The position numbers and the translations under genes were made by a program. Below the pieces are notes generated by a model. That model was not told the origin of the DNA. It searched no databases and saw only the letters and a program-made list of their open reading frames with translations. Shown one piece after another: positions 8,847-17,145 of a stretch of DNA of 64,000 bases. Numbering within the stretch: the stretch's first letter is position 1; each line of letters starts with the position of its first letter. Source of the DNA: UBA695 sp042691655 (lineage in GTDB: Bacteria; Verrucomicrobiota; Verrucomicrobiia; Chthoniobacterales; Chthoniobacteraceae). The stretch spans positions 5,146,001-5,210,000 of the forward strand of contig CP170506.1 of NCBI GenBank assembly GCA_042691655.1, in the 5' to 3' direction.

Positions 8847-9125
8847 ATGGGAAGATCACTGAAAAAGGGGCCTTTCGTTGAGCTCCATTTGCTCGAGAAA
8901 ATCGACAAACTCAATGCCGGTGGCGTCAAGAAGCCGATCAAGACCTGGTCGCGCCGCTCGATGATCACTCCGGACTTCGTTGGCCATACCTTCCTCGTTC
9001 ACAACGGGAAGATCTTTAACTCGGTGTTTGTGACGGAGAACATGGTCGGTCACAAACTCGGCGAATTTTCGCCTACCCGCGTGTTCAAGAAGCACGGGGC
9101 GCACACCGCGAAGGTGACGAAATAA
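8847..9125 (+). CDS. rpsS: 30S ribosomal protein S19
   Basis: S19 of 92 aa in the 30S head. It has MGRSLKKGPFVE, the KTWSRRSMITPDFVGHTF block and KLGEFSPTRVFKKHG. Normally rplV follows directly, but here a non-ribosomal gene begins 3 bp after its stop. Confidence 0.97.
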   Translation: MGRSLKKGPFVELHLLEKIDKLNAGGVKKPIKTWSRRSMITPDFVGHTFLVHNGKIFNSVFVTENMVGHKLGEFSPTRVFKKHGAHTAKVTK

Positions 9126-9128
9126 TTT

Positions 9129-9914
9129 ATGCTGCGTCCTGTCGTAATGGCAGGCGTGGTGATCGTGGCGCTGACAAAAGGGTCGGCTGCCATTGGGGGT
9201 GGTTCTTTCTCAGATTCAGACATTGAAGTAACGGAAGCAAAGGTGACGCTTCAGACGGTTACCGCCGAGAACGAAGTTCTTAAGCGGCAACTGGGTGAAG
9301 CGAAGGACGCCATAAAGTCCCTCACTGAAAGCCTGGCCGTGTCAAACGGCGAGGCGGAAGTTTTCCGGCGGGAGGCTGCGGATCTTAAGCTGCGGATGAC
9401 GGCGCTCGGAGTCGATGGACTCAGCGGCGACAAAAGCAAGCTTGAGCAGCGTCTCCTCAAGGCGGTACGCGACCTTCAGCTCGTCCAGGGCGAAAAGGAC
9501 AAGCTGGCCGAGGAACTGGTACAGTTAAGTGAGGCGGTCTTGCGGTTTACCAAAGTGGCAACAACCGACGACGCCGAAGCCCGAATGGCTTTGGAGGCTC
9601 GGATGCGCAGCGCGGAAGAGACGCTCGGGGTTCCCGGGAACAACACCGCGCAGCCCTCCAACCGTCCCGGGAGTTTGAACGACGGGATGGTCGTAAGCAT
9701 TAAAGAAGATCTATCCTTGGTGGTGGCCAACATTGGCAGCCAGCAGGGGGTGAGGGTGGCGATGCCACTGAAAGTAATCCGCGACGGACGAATCATTGGA
9801 TTAGTCCGGGTGGTGGATGTGCGAGAAAAAATTTGCGGTGCTGTGATACAAAGTCTGGATTCGGAAAAGAATAAAATTAAAGTGGGCGATCGCCTGATGG
9901 TAGATACCCAGTAA
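9129..9914 (+). CDS. Secreted coiled-coil protein inserted in the S10 operon
   Basis: Protein of 261 aa with no ribosomal similarity, placed between rpsS (3 bp gap) and rplV (13 bp gap), so it must be read from the ribosomal transcript. Residues 4-21 are hydrophobic and end in GSAAIGG, a probable signal peptide or N-terminal anchor. Residues of about 30-150 are heptad-rich coiled coil (Leu, Glu and Lys rich). Residues of about 185-261 form a predicted small beta domain (NIGSQQGVRVAMPLKVIRDG, then a GLVRVVDV strand and KVGDRLMV end), resembling the FlgT-C/MreC-like barrels seen in envelope proteins. Function is unknown; localisation outside the cytoplasm is an inference from the N-terminus. 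Confidence 0.8.
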   Translation: MLRPVVMAGVVIVALTKGSAAIGGGSFSDSDIEVTEAKVTLQTVTAENEVLKRQLGEAKDAIKSLTESLAVSNGEAEVFRREAADLKLRMTALGVDGLSGDKSKLEQRLLKAVRDLQLVQGEKDKLAEELVQLSEAVLRFTKVATTDDAEARMALEARMRSAEETLGVPGNNTAQPSNRPGSLNDGMVVSIKEDLSLVVANIGSQQGVRVAMPLKVIRDGRIIGLVRVVDVREKICGAVIQSLDSEKNKIKVGDRLMVDTQ

Positions 9915-9927
9915 AAGTTTAACTAAC

Positions 9928-10332
9928 ATGCAGATCCATTCGACAACAAAGTACGCGCGTATCTCGGCCTTCAAGGCCCGGGAGGTGGCGCGTGAAATCC
10001 AGGGCCTGCCCGTCGCAACGGCCCTCGACATCGTTGCGTTCAGCCCGAAAAAGGCGGCCGCTCTGATTGCCAAGACGCTCAAGAGCGCCGTCGCCAACGC
10101 CGAGAACAATGCCAATCTGCGTGCGGACACCCTCGTCGTCAAAGAAGCGACCATCGGCGAAGGCCCCACAACCAAGCGCTTCCAACCGAAAGCGCGCGGC
10201 AGTGCCGGCCCGATCCTGAAACGTTCTTCCCACATTCGCATCGTGGTGACGGACGAGATTGAAATTCCGCAGCGCGGCGCCAAGAAAACCGCCGCCAAGC
10301 CTAGCACCAAGAAGGGCGATAAAGCCTCTTAA
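9928..10332 (+). CDS. rplV: 50S ribosomal protein L22
   Basis: L22 of 134 aa, which contacts all 23S domains and extends a hairpin into the exit tunnel. It has AREVAREIQGLPV, the AENNANLRADTLVVKEA block and GPTTKRFQPKARGSAGPILKR-type loop. The C-terminal 20 residues are a lysine/alanine-rich extension beyond the usual 110-115 residue core. Confidence 0.96.
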   Translation: MQIHSTTKYARISAFKAREVAREIQGLPVATALDIVAFSPKKAAALIAKTLKSAVANAENNANLRADTLVVKEATIGEGPTTKRFQPKARGSAGPILKRSSHIRIVVTDEIEIPQRGAKKTAAKPSTKKGDKAS

Positions 10333-10337
10333 TCATT

Positions 10338-11000
10338 ATGGGACAGAAAGTTAATCCAATCGGCTATCGTCTCGCCGTCAACCGCGACTGGCGCTCCCGC
10401 TGGTATGCGTCTCCCAAGGATTTCCCTGATTTCCTTCACGCCGATCTCCAGATCCGCAACTACGTTAAAAAGAAGCTCGCCCTGGCTGCCGTTTCCAAGA
10501 TCGTCATCGAACGCGCCTGGAACAGCCTGCGCGTGACCATCTATACAGCGCGTCCTGGCATCGTGATCGGCCGTAAGGGTTCCGAGATCGAGAAGATGAC
10601 CGAAGAAATCGGCCACATGTCCGGCGGCAAGCAGGTCAAGATCGACATTCAGGAGATCAAGACCCCTGAGCTCGACGCCCAACTCGTTGCCGAGAACATC
10701 GCTCTCCAGATCGAGCGCCGTATTTCCTTCCGCCGCGCCATGAAGAAAGCCGTCCAGACCACGATGGACTTTGGAGCATCGGGTGTGAAAGTCCGTTGCG
10801 CCGGACGCTTGGGTGGTGCTGAAATTTCCCGCGCCGAACGTTATCACGAAGGCAAAGTGCCGCTGCATACGCTGCGCACCCCGATCGACTACGGATTTAC
10901 CGAAGCCAACACCGTTTACGGCAAAATCGGCGTCAAAGTGTGGCTCTGCAAGCCTGAACCCGCGCCGGTCGAGGCCCAACCCGCTGCCAAAAACGCCTAG
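10338..11000 (+). CDS. rpsC: 30S ribosomal protein S3
   Basis: S3 of 220 aa at the mRNA entry tunnel. MGQKVNPIGYRLAVNRDWRS, the KH-domain GRKGSEIEKM and the C-terminal GRLGGAEISRAE and VKVWL blocks are diagnostic. It ends with a short Pro/Ala tail. Confidence 0.98.
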   Translation: MGQKVNPIGYRLAVNRDWRSRWYASPKDFPDFLHADLQIRNYVKKKLALAAVSKIVIERAWNSLRVTIYTARPGIVIGRKGSEIEKMTEEIGHMSGGKQVKIDIQEIKTPELDAQLVAENIALQIERRISFRRAMKKAVQTTMDFGASGVKVRCAGRLGGAEISRAERYHEGKVPLHTLRTPIDYGFTEANTVYGKIGVKVWLCKPEPAPVEAQPAAKNA

Positions 11001-11035
11001 CCGGCCAACCCGAATTCATTAGAGGAGAATAGTTT

Positions 11036-11464
11036 ATGCCACTGATGCCCAAACGCGTGAAGTACCGGAAGACCCAGCGGGGAAGCCGCACAGGTCTTGC
11101 TTCGCGCAACGTGACGATCGATTTCGGTGCCTACGCGCTTCAGACCCTGGAACGCGCATGGATCACCAACACCCAGATTGAAGCTGCCCGTGTTGCTCTC
11201 ACCCGTAACATGAAACGCAAAGGCAAGCTCTGGATCCGTGTGTTCCCGGACAAGTCCGTGACCGCCCGCCCGCCGGAAACCCGAATGGGTAAAGGCAAAG
11301 GCCAGCCCGAATACTGGGTTGCCGTGGTTCGTCCTGGTAACATCCTTTTTGAGCTGGATGGCGTATCGGAATCCGTCGCCCGCGAGTCGCTGCGTCTCGC
11401 CGCGACCAAGCTTCCCATCCGCACCAAATTCCTAACGCTCCACCGTGTGGCTCCCGCCGCCTAG
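11036..11464 (+). CDS. rplP: 50S ribosomal protein L16
   Basis: L16 of 142 aa, near the A-site tRNA. It has LMPKRVKYRKTQRG, RVFPDKSVTARPPETRMGKG and the usual C-terminus (KLPIRTKF). It has the best Shine-Dalgarno seen in the block, AGAGGAG at 11021-11027, 8 bp before the ATG; most neighbours lack one this clear. Confidence 0.98.
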   Translation: MPLMPKRVKYRKTQRGSRTGLASRNVTIDFGAYALQTLERAWITNTQIEAARVALTRNMKRKGKLWIRVFPDKSVTARPPETRMGKGKGQPEYWVAVVRPGNILFELDGVSESVARESLRLAATKLPIRTKFLTLHRVAPAA

Positions 11465-11472
11465 TTCCAGGT

Positions 11473-11670
11473 ATGAAGATCAAAGAAATCAAAGAATTGA
11501 GCGTTGAAGAACTTCAGGCCCGCAAGCGGGAACTGAAAAAGGAAGGGTTCAATCTCCGGCTGCAACAGCAGACCGGCCAGCTTGAAAAGCCCAGCCAGAT
11601 TCGTTCCATCCGCCGCGAGGTCGCCCGGATTGAAACCCTCCTCACCCTGCGCGCCGGCCAGACCGCCTAA
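11473..11670 (+). CDS. rpmC: 50S ribosomal protein L29
   Basis: L29 of 65 aa next to the exit tunnel. It is an all-helical protein with MKIKEIKELSVEELQARKRE and the IRREVARIETLL helix. Normal length. Confidence 0.96.
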   Translation: MKIKEIKELSVEELQARKRELKKEGFNLRLQQQTGQLEKPSQIRSIRREVARIETLLTLRAGQTA

Positions 11671-11691
11671 CGCCATAAAATTTAGAGTCCA

Positions 11692-11970
11692 ATGACTGAG
11701 AATCAATCCGTAACAACCGAAACTGCCCGCAATTTGCGCAAGACGCGCGTGGGCGTCGTGGTTTCCAGCAAGGCGAACAAAACCGCCGTCGTCCAGACGG
11801 TGACCCGCGTACCGCACGCAAAGTTTGGCAAGATCATCAAGCAGGTCAAAAAGTTCCATGCTCACGATGAGGAGAACCAAGCACAGGTTGGTGATACCGT
11901 CCGTATCGCGGAGACTCGCCACATCAGCAAATTAAAATGCTGGAGGGTTGTTGAAATCCTCAAGCATTAG
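11692..11970 (+). CDS. rpsQ: 30S ribosomal protein S17
   Basis: S17 of 92 aa, an early 30S assembly protein. It shows the RKTRVGVVVSSKANKTAVV start block, the HDEENQAQVGDTVRIAETR block and SKLKCWRVVE. It carries a short N-terminal extension of about 10 residues. Confidence 0.96.
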   Translation: MTENQSVTTETARNLRKTRVGVVVSSKANKTAVVQTVTRVPHAKFGKIIKQVKKFHAHDEENQAQVGDTVRIAETRHISKLKCWRVVEILKH

Positions 11971-11996
11971 TGTAATCTCGCAACCCCTTTCGTAAT

Positions 11997-12362
11997 ATGC
12001 TTCAGATCCGATCCAGAATCGACGTGGCCGATAACACCGGCGCACGCATGGCCAAGATGATTGGCGTCATCGGCAAGCCGACCAAAATAGCGCATGTCGG
12101 CGACATTATCACCGCGCACATCCGTGAGGCCTCTCCTGGCGGCACCGTCAAGAAAGGCGATGTGGTCCGCGCCGTGGTGGTTCGCTCGCGTCATCCGGTC
12201 CGGCGCGAGGACGGTTCGTATCTCCGCTTCGACAACAACGCCATCGTCATCATCGACAAAGACCTCAACCCGCGCGGCACGCGCATCTTCGGCCCGGTCG
12301 CTCGCGAACTTCGCGAACGCAACTTCATGAAGATCGTCTCCCTTGCTCCCGAAGTCCTATGA
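11997..12362 (+). CDS. rplN: 50S ribosomal protein L14
   Basis: L14 of 121 aa at the subunit interface. It shows MLQIRSRIDVADNTGAR, VVVRSRHPVRREDGSYLRFD and GTRIFGPVARELRE. Its stop overlaps the rplX start by 4 bp. Confidence 0.97.
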   Translation: MLQIRSRIDVADNTGARMAKMIGVIGKPTKIAHVGDIITAHIREASPGGTVKKGDVVRAVVVRSRHPVRREDGSYLRFDNNAIVIIDKDLNPRGTRIFGPVARELRERNFMKIVSLAPEVL

Positions 12363-12616
12363 CCATTCAGAAATTTCACGTTAAGAAGGGCGACCAGGTC
12401 CAGGTCATTTCCGGTAACCAAAAAGGTTCCACCGGGAAAGTTCTCCAGGTCATCTCCAAGAAAGCGCAAGTCCTCATCGAGGGCGTGCGTCTTATCAAAA
12501 AGCACACCCGCAAATCTCAGGACCAGCCTCAGGGCGCGATCATCCAGCGCGAAGGTCCGATTCACGTCTCCAACGTGAAAGTGGTAGAGAGTGGAAAGAA
12601 AGGAAAGGCGGCTTAA
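12359..12616 (+). CDS. rplX: 50S ribosomal protein L24
   Basis: L24 of 85 aa, an assembly initiator for the 50S subunit. It has a KOW motif (KKGDQVQVISGNQKGSTGKV) and the KHTRKSQDQPQGAI block. It is shorter than the usual 100-105 aa, ending soon after the KVVESGKK segment. Confidence 0.95.
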   Translation: MTIQKFHVKKGDQVQVISGNQKGSTGKVLQVISKKAQVLIEGVRLIKKHTRKSQDQPQGAIIQREGPIHVSNVKVVESGKKGKAA

Positions 12617-12651
12617 CCAACTAGCCCGCCCCCAAGAATCCGGAAACGCAT

Positions 12652-13227
12652 ATGGCAGTAGAATTTTATACCGAATACAAGGAACGGGTTGTTCCGGCTC
12701 TGAAAGAAAAGCTCGGAGTCAAGAACCCGCACCAGATCCCTTCCATCAAGAAGGTGGTCGTAAACACCTGCGTTGGGTCCGCCACCGACGTGAAGCAGGC
12801 GCTTGAGGACGCGAAAGCGGAACTCGCCCTGATCACCGGGCAGAAGCCGGCGGAAACCCGCGCCAAAAAGAGCATCGCGAACTTCAAACTGCGTGGCGAG
12901 CAAGCCATCGGCGCGAAGGTCACGCTCCGTGGCGCCCGGATGTACGAGTTTTTGGAACGTCTCATCAAGACGGCCCTTCCGCGTATCCGCGACTTTCGTG
13001 GCATTTCGCCGAAGGCTTTCGACGGTCAGGGCAACTACACGCTCGGCGTCGCCGACCAGAGCATTTTCCCTGAAGTGGAACTCGACAAGATCAAGCGTAC
13101 CGTCGGGTTTGACATCACCATCGTAACGAGTGCAACCTCAAATGCTGACGCGAAAGCGTTGCTGACTGAAATGGGAGTTCCGTTCACCGATAAGGCCAAG
13201 AAACCCGCCGCCCCCAAAGCGGCCTAG
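12652..13227 (+). CDS. rplE: 50S ribosomal protein L5
   Basis: L5 of 191 aa, which binds 5S rRNA and bridges to the 30S head. It shows YKERVVPALKEKLG, the TGQKPAETRAKKSIANFKLR block and DFRGISPKAFDGQGNYTLG. The tail is Lys/Ala rich. S14 (rpsN) normally follows; here rpsH begins 26 bp later. Confidence 0.97.
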   Translation: MAVEFYTEYKERVVPALKEKLGVKNPHQIPSIKKVVVNTCVGSATDVKQALEDAKAELALITGQKPAETRAKKSIANFKLRGEQAIGAKVTLRGARMYEFLERLIKTALPRIRDFRGISPKAFDGQGNYTLGVADQSIFPEVELDKIKRTVGFDITIVTSATSNADAKALLTEMGVPFTDKAKKPAAPKAA

Positions 13228-13253
13228 TCCCAGCGGCCTAATTAAAATAAGAT

Positions 13254-13652
13254 ATGAGCCATTTGTCCGATCCCATTGCCGACTTTCTCACGCGTCTGCG
13301 TAACAGCTACAACGCGGCCAAAACGGAAACGGTGGCCCCCTATTCCAAGATCAAGGCGGAAATCGCCCGCATCCTGAAGCAGGAAGGCTACATTGCCGGT
13401 TACGAAGTCATCTCCACTGGCAAATTCCCCGAGATTCGCGTCACGAACAAGTTTGTCAACCGCGCCCCGGCCATCACCGGCCTTAAGCGCGTTAGCAAAC
13501 CGGGTCTTCGCCGTTATGTTGGTTCCCAGGAAATTCCGCGCGTTCTCGGCGGCCTCGGGATTTCCATCCTCTCCACGCCTCGCGGAATTATCACGGGGCG
13601 CGAAGCAAAGAAACAAAACGTCGGTGGCGAATTGCTCGCCTACGTTTGGTAA
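13254..13652 (+). CDS. rpsH: 30S ribosomal protein S8
   Basis: S8 of 132 aa, a primary 16S-binding protein. It has SDPIADFLTRLRNSYNA, KRVSKPGLRRYV and the C-terminal STPRGIITGREAKKQNVGGE block. Normal length. Confidence 0.97.
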   Translation: MSHLSDPIADFLTRLRNSYNAAKTETVAPYSKIKAEIARILKQEGYIAGYEVISTGKFPEIRVTNKFVNRAPAITGLKRVSKPGLRRYVGSQEIPRVLGGLGISILSTPRGIITGREAKKQNVGGELLAYVW

Positions 13653-13667
13653 TACCCTTTAATTTGT

Positions 13668-14207
13668 ATGTCGCGAATTGGTAAAAAAGCTATCGATCTG
13701 CCGAAGGCGGTGAAAGTCGCCGTTTCTCCGGAAGGTGGAGTCAAAGTCGAGGGCCCTAAAGGCAAGCTCGAGTGGACTCTGCCCAAGCAGATCACCGCGA
13801 AGGTTGAAGAATCGAAAGTCGTCGTCGAGCGTGCCAACGAACTGCGCAGCGTCCGTGCCTTGCACGGCCTCTCCCGCGCTCTCGTAGCCAACATGGTCAT
13901 CGGCGTTTCCGAGGGATTCAGCAAGGATCTCGAAATCCAGGGCGTTGGTTTCAAGGCTGCCGTCCAAGGCAAGATCTTGAACCTCAGCCTCGGGTTCTCC
14001 CATCCGATCCTCTTCCCGATCCCGGAAGGCATCAAAATCACCGTCACGGAAAACACCAAGCTCAAGGTCGAAGGCATCGACAAGAAAGTCGTCGGCCAGG
14101 TTGCCGCTGACATCCGTGGCTACTATCCGCCCGAGCCTTACAAGGGCAAGGGTGTCCGTTACTCTGACGAACACGTCGTCCGCAAGGAAGGCAAAACCGT
14201 TCAATAA
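13668..14207 (+). CDS. rplF: 50S ribosomal protein L6
   Basis: L6 of 179 aa near the sarcin-ricin loop. It has MSRIGKKAIDLP, VEGPKGKLEW and the C-terminal YYPPEPYKGKGVRYSDEHV block with the expected basic end. Normal length. Confidence 0.97.
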   Translation: MSRIGKKAIDLPKAVKVAVSPEGGVKVEGPKGKLEWTLPKQITAKVEESKVVVERANELRSVRALHGLSRALVANMVIGVSEGFSKDLEIQGVGFKAAVQGKILNLSLGFSHPILFPIPEGIKITVTENTKLKVEGIDKKVVGQVAADIRGYYPPEPYKGKGVRYSDEHVVRKEGKTVQ

Positions 14208-14213
14208 TCTCCT

Positions 14214-14570
14214 ATGGCATCTCTGGAAAAAGTTAAATTGCGCCATGTCCGGCTCCGGAAGCGGATTGTCGGGACGGTGGAACGCCCTCGTTTGGCAGTG
14301 CATTTTTCGGGCAAAAATATTTATGCCCAGGTGATCGACGACGTGACCGGCCGCACTCTGGCCGCAGCCACGACGACCGAGAAGAGCCTGGCAGGCGACA
14401 CCACGGTGCGTGCGAACAGCGCCACCGCGGCGGTAATCGGCAAGCTCGTTGCCGAGCGCAGCAAGAAAGCGAACGTCTCCAAGGTCGTCTTCGACCGCGG
14501 CGGCTTCCAATATCACGGCAAAGTTAAAGCGCTCGCCGATGCCGCGCGCGAAGGCGGACTAGAATTCTAA
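14214..14570 (+). CDS. rplR: 50S ribosomal protein L18
   Basis: L18 of 118 aa, a 5S rRNA-binding protein. It shows RHVRLRKRIVGTVERPRLAV, VIDDVTGRTLAAA and VFDRGGFQYHGKVKALADAA. It ends 3 bp before rpsE. Confidence 0.97.
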   Translation: MASLEKVKLRHVRLRKRIVGTVERPRLAVHFSGKNIYAQVIDDVTGRTLAAATTTEKSLAGDTTVRANSATAAVIGKLVAERSKKANVSKVVFDRGGFQYHGKVKALADAAREGGLEF

Positions 14571-14573
14571 GTT

Positions 14574-15131
14574 ATGGCAGCTCCTAATCAACGTGGAAAT
14601 CGAGGCGACCGTCGTGGCGACCGGAACCGGGACTCCAACGAACCTAAGTCGGATCTCACGGAAAAGGTCGTATTCATCAACCGTTGCGCCAAAGTCGTTA
14701 AAGGTGGTCGTCGGTTCAGCTTCAGCGCTCTGATCGTGACTGGAAACAAAGCGGGCAAAGTCGGTTACGGCTTTGGCAAGGCGAACGAAGTTTCCGAAGC
14801 CATTCGCAAGGCGTCCGATGCGGCCAAGAAGTCTCTCGGCACGGTAGCCGTTTACAACAACACCATTCCGCACGAAGTCATCGGTGAATTCGGCGGAGGG
14901 CGCGTCCTTCTGCGTCCGGCCTCGCCCGGTACCGGTGTGATCGCGGGTGGCGGCGTTCGTGCCGTCATCGAAGCAGCCGGCATCAAAGATGTGCTTGCGA
15001 AGTCCCTCGGCTCTGGCAACCATGCCAACGTCGTCAAGGCGACCCTCGAGGCCCTCAAGAGCCTGCGTCTGCGTGAAGACATTTACAAAATCCGCGGCAT
15101 CGAAAAGAAGCCTGCCGCAACCCAAGCTTAA
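14574..15131 (+). CDS. rpsE: 30S ribosomal protein S5
   Basis: S5 of 185 aa, important for decoding fidelity. It has the N-terminal dsRNA-like fold block VVKGGRRFSFSALIVTG and the C-terminal GTGVIAGGGVRAVIEAAGIK. A basic Arg/Asn-rich N-terminal extension of about 20 residues precedes the core. The usual rpmD (L30) does not follow. Confidence 0.97.
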   Translation: MAAPNQRGNRGDRRGDRNRDSNEPKSDLTEKVVFINRCAKVVKGGRRFSFSALIVTGNKAGKVGYGFGKANEVSEAIRKASDAAKKSLGTVAVYNNTIPHEVIGEFGGGRVLLRPASPGTGVIAGGGVRAVIEAAGIKDVLAKSLGSGNHANVVKATLEALKSLRLREDIYKIRGIEKKPAATQA

Positions 15132-15134
15132 TCC

Positions 15135-15587
15135 ATGAATCTCGCGACCTTAAAGCCCCGTCCCAATTCCAAGCATCGCGTCAAGCGGCTTGGTTGCGGT
15201 GAAAGCTCCGGGCACGGCAAAACTTCCGGCAAAGGCCACAAAGGCCAGAAAGCCCGTTCGGGTGGTTCCATCCGTCTCGGATTCGAAGGCGGCCAGATGC
15301 CCCTCATTCGCCGTCTGCCTAAGCGCGGCTTCAACAACGCCGCTTTCAAGACCGTTTACGCGACCGTGAACGTTGCCGACCTTAATGGGTTCGACGACGG
15401 CGCCACAGTCAACGAAGCGACTCTTCTCGAAAAGAAGCTTATCCGTGGCAACTATGACGGCGTCAAAGTCCTCGCAAACGGGGAATTGAACAAGAAATTG
15501 ACCGTCGCCGTGGACAAAGTGAGCGCGGCCGCCGTTGAAAAAATTCAGAAAGCGGGCGGCACCGTTCAGGCTGCTGCCGCGGAGTAA
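15135..15587 (+). CDS. rplO: 50S ribosomal protein L15
   Basis: L15 of 150 aa, a late assembly protein. It has KRLGCGESSGHGKTSGKGHK, the GFEGGQMPLIRRLPKRGF block and VLANGELNKKLTV. Length is normal. It begins 3 bp after rpsE, so rpmD is absent from this site. Confidence 0.97.
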   Translation: MNLATLKPRPNSKHRVKRLGCGESSGHGKTSGKGHKGQKARSGGSIRLGFEGGQMPLIRRLPKRGFNNAAFKTVYATVNVADLNGFDDGATVNEATLLEKKLIRGNYDGVKVLANGELNKKLTVAVDKVSAAAVEKIQKAGGTVQAAAAE

Positions 15588-15623
15588 ACGCGGAGCACCT
15601 GGAGACCGGACGAACCTTACTGA

Positions 15624-17144
15624 ATGATCTCGGCATTTACCAACACGTTTAAGATTCCGGAGCTCCGGAATCGTATTCTCTTCACGCTGTTGATCTTGGT
15701 GGTGGTGCGCCTCGGGGCTGCCATCACCTGCCCGGGAATCGACGTCTCGGTCCTTCACGAGTGGTATAAATTCGAAGCCCAGCATCAGGCCGGAGGGAGC
15801 AGCTTTGCCGCTCTCTTCAACCTGTTTAGCGGCGGCGCCATGGAGAACTGCGCTATCTTCTCCCTGGGCGTCATGCCGTACATCAGCGCGTCGATCATGA
15901 TGCAGCTGCTTACAGCCGTCATTCCCAAGCTCGCCAAACTGGCGAAAGAGGACGGCGGGCGGCAGAAGATCATGCAGTACACGCGCTACGCGACCATTGC
16001 CCTCTGTCTTGGGCAGGGATACGCGCTGGCGATGACCTTCCAGAATCCGAGTTCTAACCCGTTCCTTCCGGGCATCGCTGAAACGGTGGCCCGCATTGGG
16101 CGGCCTTTGGTTGTTAGCTCGGGCTTCGGTTTTGTGATTCCCGCGGTGATCGTCCTCACCGCCGGTACGATGTTCATGATGTGGCTTGGCGACCAGATTA
16201 CCGATCGCGGGATCGGCAACGGTATGTCGCTGATCATCACCATCGGCATCGTGGCCCGTCTGCCCGCAGGTTTGATCCAAGTTTGGAACCTTTTCGTTCC
16301 GAGCGACGTGACTGCAGGGGCCAGCCAGGGCGTGCGTCCGATGGCGCTCGTGTTGATGATTGCCTTCTTCTTTATCGTTGTGGCTGCGGTGATTTGCGTT
16401 ACTCAGGCCCAGCGCAAGGTCGCCATCCAATACGCCAAGCGCGTGGTGGGTCGGCGTCAGACCGGCGGCGGCACGCAGTACATGCCCCTTAAGGTCAATT
16501 ACGCGGGCGTTATGCCGATTATCTTTGGCCAGGCCCTTCTGATGTTCCCGCCGCAGATTGCTCAGCTGCCCGCACTTCGTGGTATCGATTGGGTGCAGAA
16601 GATCGCCTCAAGCCTCGTTGACGGCACATGGCACTACACGATCTACGGCGCGATGATTTTCTTCTTCAGCTACTTCTGGGTTGCCACGCAATTCCAGCCG
16701 CAGCAGATCGCGGACGACCTTAAAAAGTACGGTGGCTATATTCCGGGTGTTCGTCCGGGCAAGCCGACGGCGGATTACCTTAACTTCGCCATGAACCGGT
16801 TGACGTTCGCCGGAGCGGTGTTCCTCACGATCATCGCGGTGCTGCCTCAGTTGCTCACCCGTGCGATGGGTATCCCGTACATGGCGGCTTCCTTCTTCGG
16901 CGGCACCAGCTTGCTGATTATGGTCGGCGTCGTGCTCGATACGATGCGCCAGATTGAAACCCATTTGATTCAGCGACATTACGACGGCTTCCTGCGCAAG
17001 GGTCGCCTCCGTGGACGCTTTGAAAACAAGCCCTCGGGCTTCGGCGAAGCCGTGCAGGCGGGTGGAATTGTCTGGCTTTACGCCGGAGTGTCCGCGCTGA
17101 TCCTGATTTTCGCGGTTTACTTCCTCGCTCACGGAACCCGATAG
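15624..17144 (+). CDS. secY: Preprotein translocase subunit SecY
   Basis: Channel-forming subunit of the Sec translocon in the inner membrane. The 506 aa contain about ten hydrophobic helices. Recognisable blocks include an N-terminal FKIPELRNRILFTLLIL, the plug-side region FNLFSGGAMENCAIFSLGVM, MWLGDQITDRGIGNGMSLII and the cytosolic loop PGVRPGKPTADYLN. It is about 60 residues longer than the E. coli protein through longer loops. Its place at the end of the spc cluster before adk is canonical. Confidence 0.97.
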   Translation: MISAFTNTFKIPELRNRILFTLLILVVVRLGAAITCPGIDVSVLHEWYKFEAQHQAGGSSFAALFNLFSGGAMENCAIFSLGVMPYISASIMMQLLTAVIPKLAKLAKEDGGRQKIMQYTRYATIALCLGQGYALAMTFQNPSSNPFLPGIAETVARIGRPLVVSSGFGFVIPAVIVLTAGTMFMMWLGDQITDRGIGNGMSLIITIGIVARLPAGLIQVWNLFVPSDVTAGASQGVRPMALVLMIAFFFIVVAAVICVTQAQRKVAIQYAKRVVGRRQTGGGTQYMPLKVNYAGVMPIIFGQALLMFPPQIAQLPALRGIDWVQKIASSLVDGTWHYTIYGAMIFFFSYFWVATQFQPQQIADDLKKYGGYIPGVRPGKPTADYLNFAMNRLTFAGAVFLTIIAVLPQLLTRAMGIPYMAASFFGGTSLLIMVGVVLDTMRQIETHLIQRHYDGFLRKGRLRGRFENKPSGFGEAVQAGGIVWLYAGVSALILIFAVYFLAHGTR

Positions 17145-17145
17145 A

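Noticed and set aside
15150..16430. 426-codon minus-strand frame over rplO and secY
   Set aside because: Antisense to two conserved genes; no independent coding signature.
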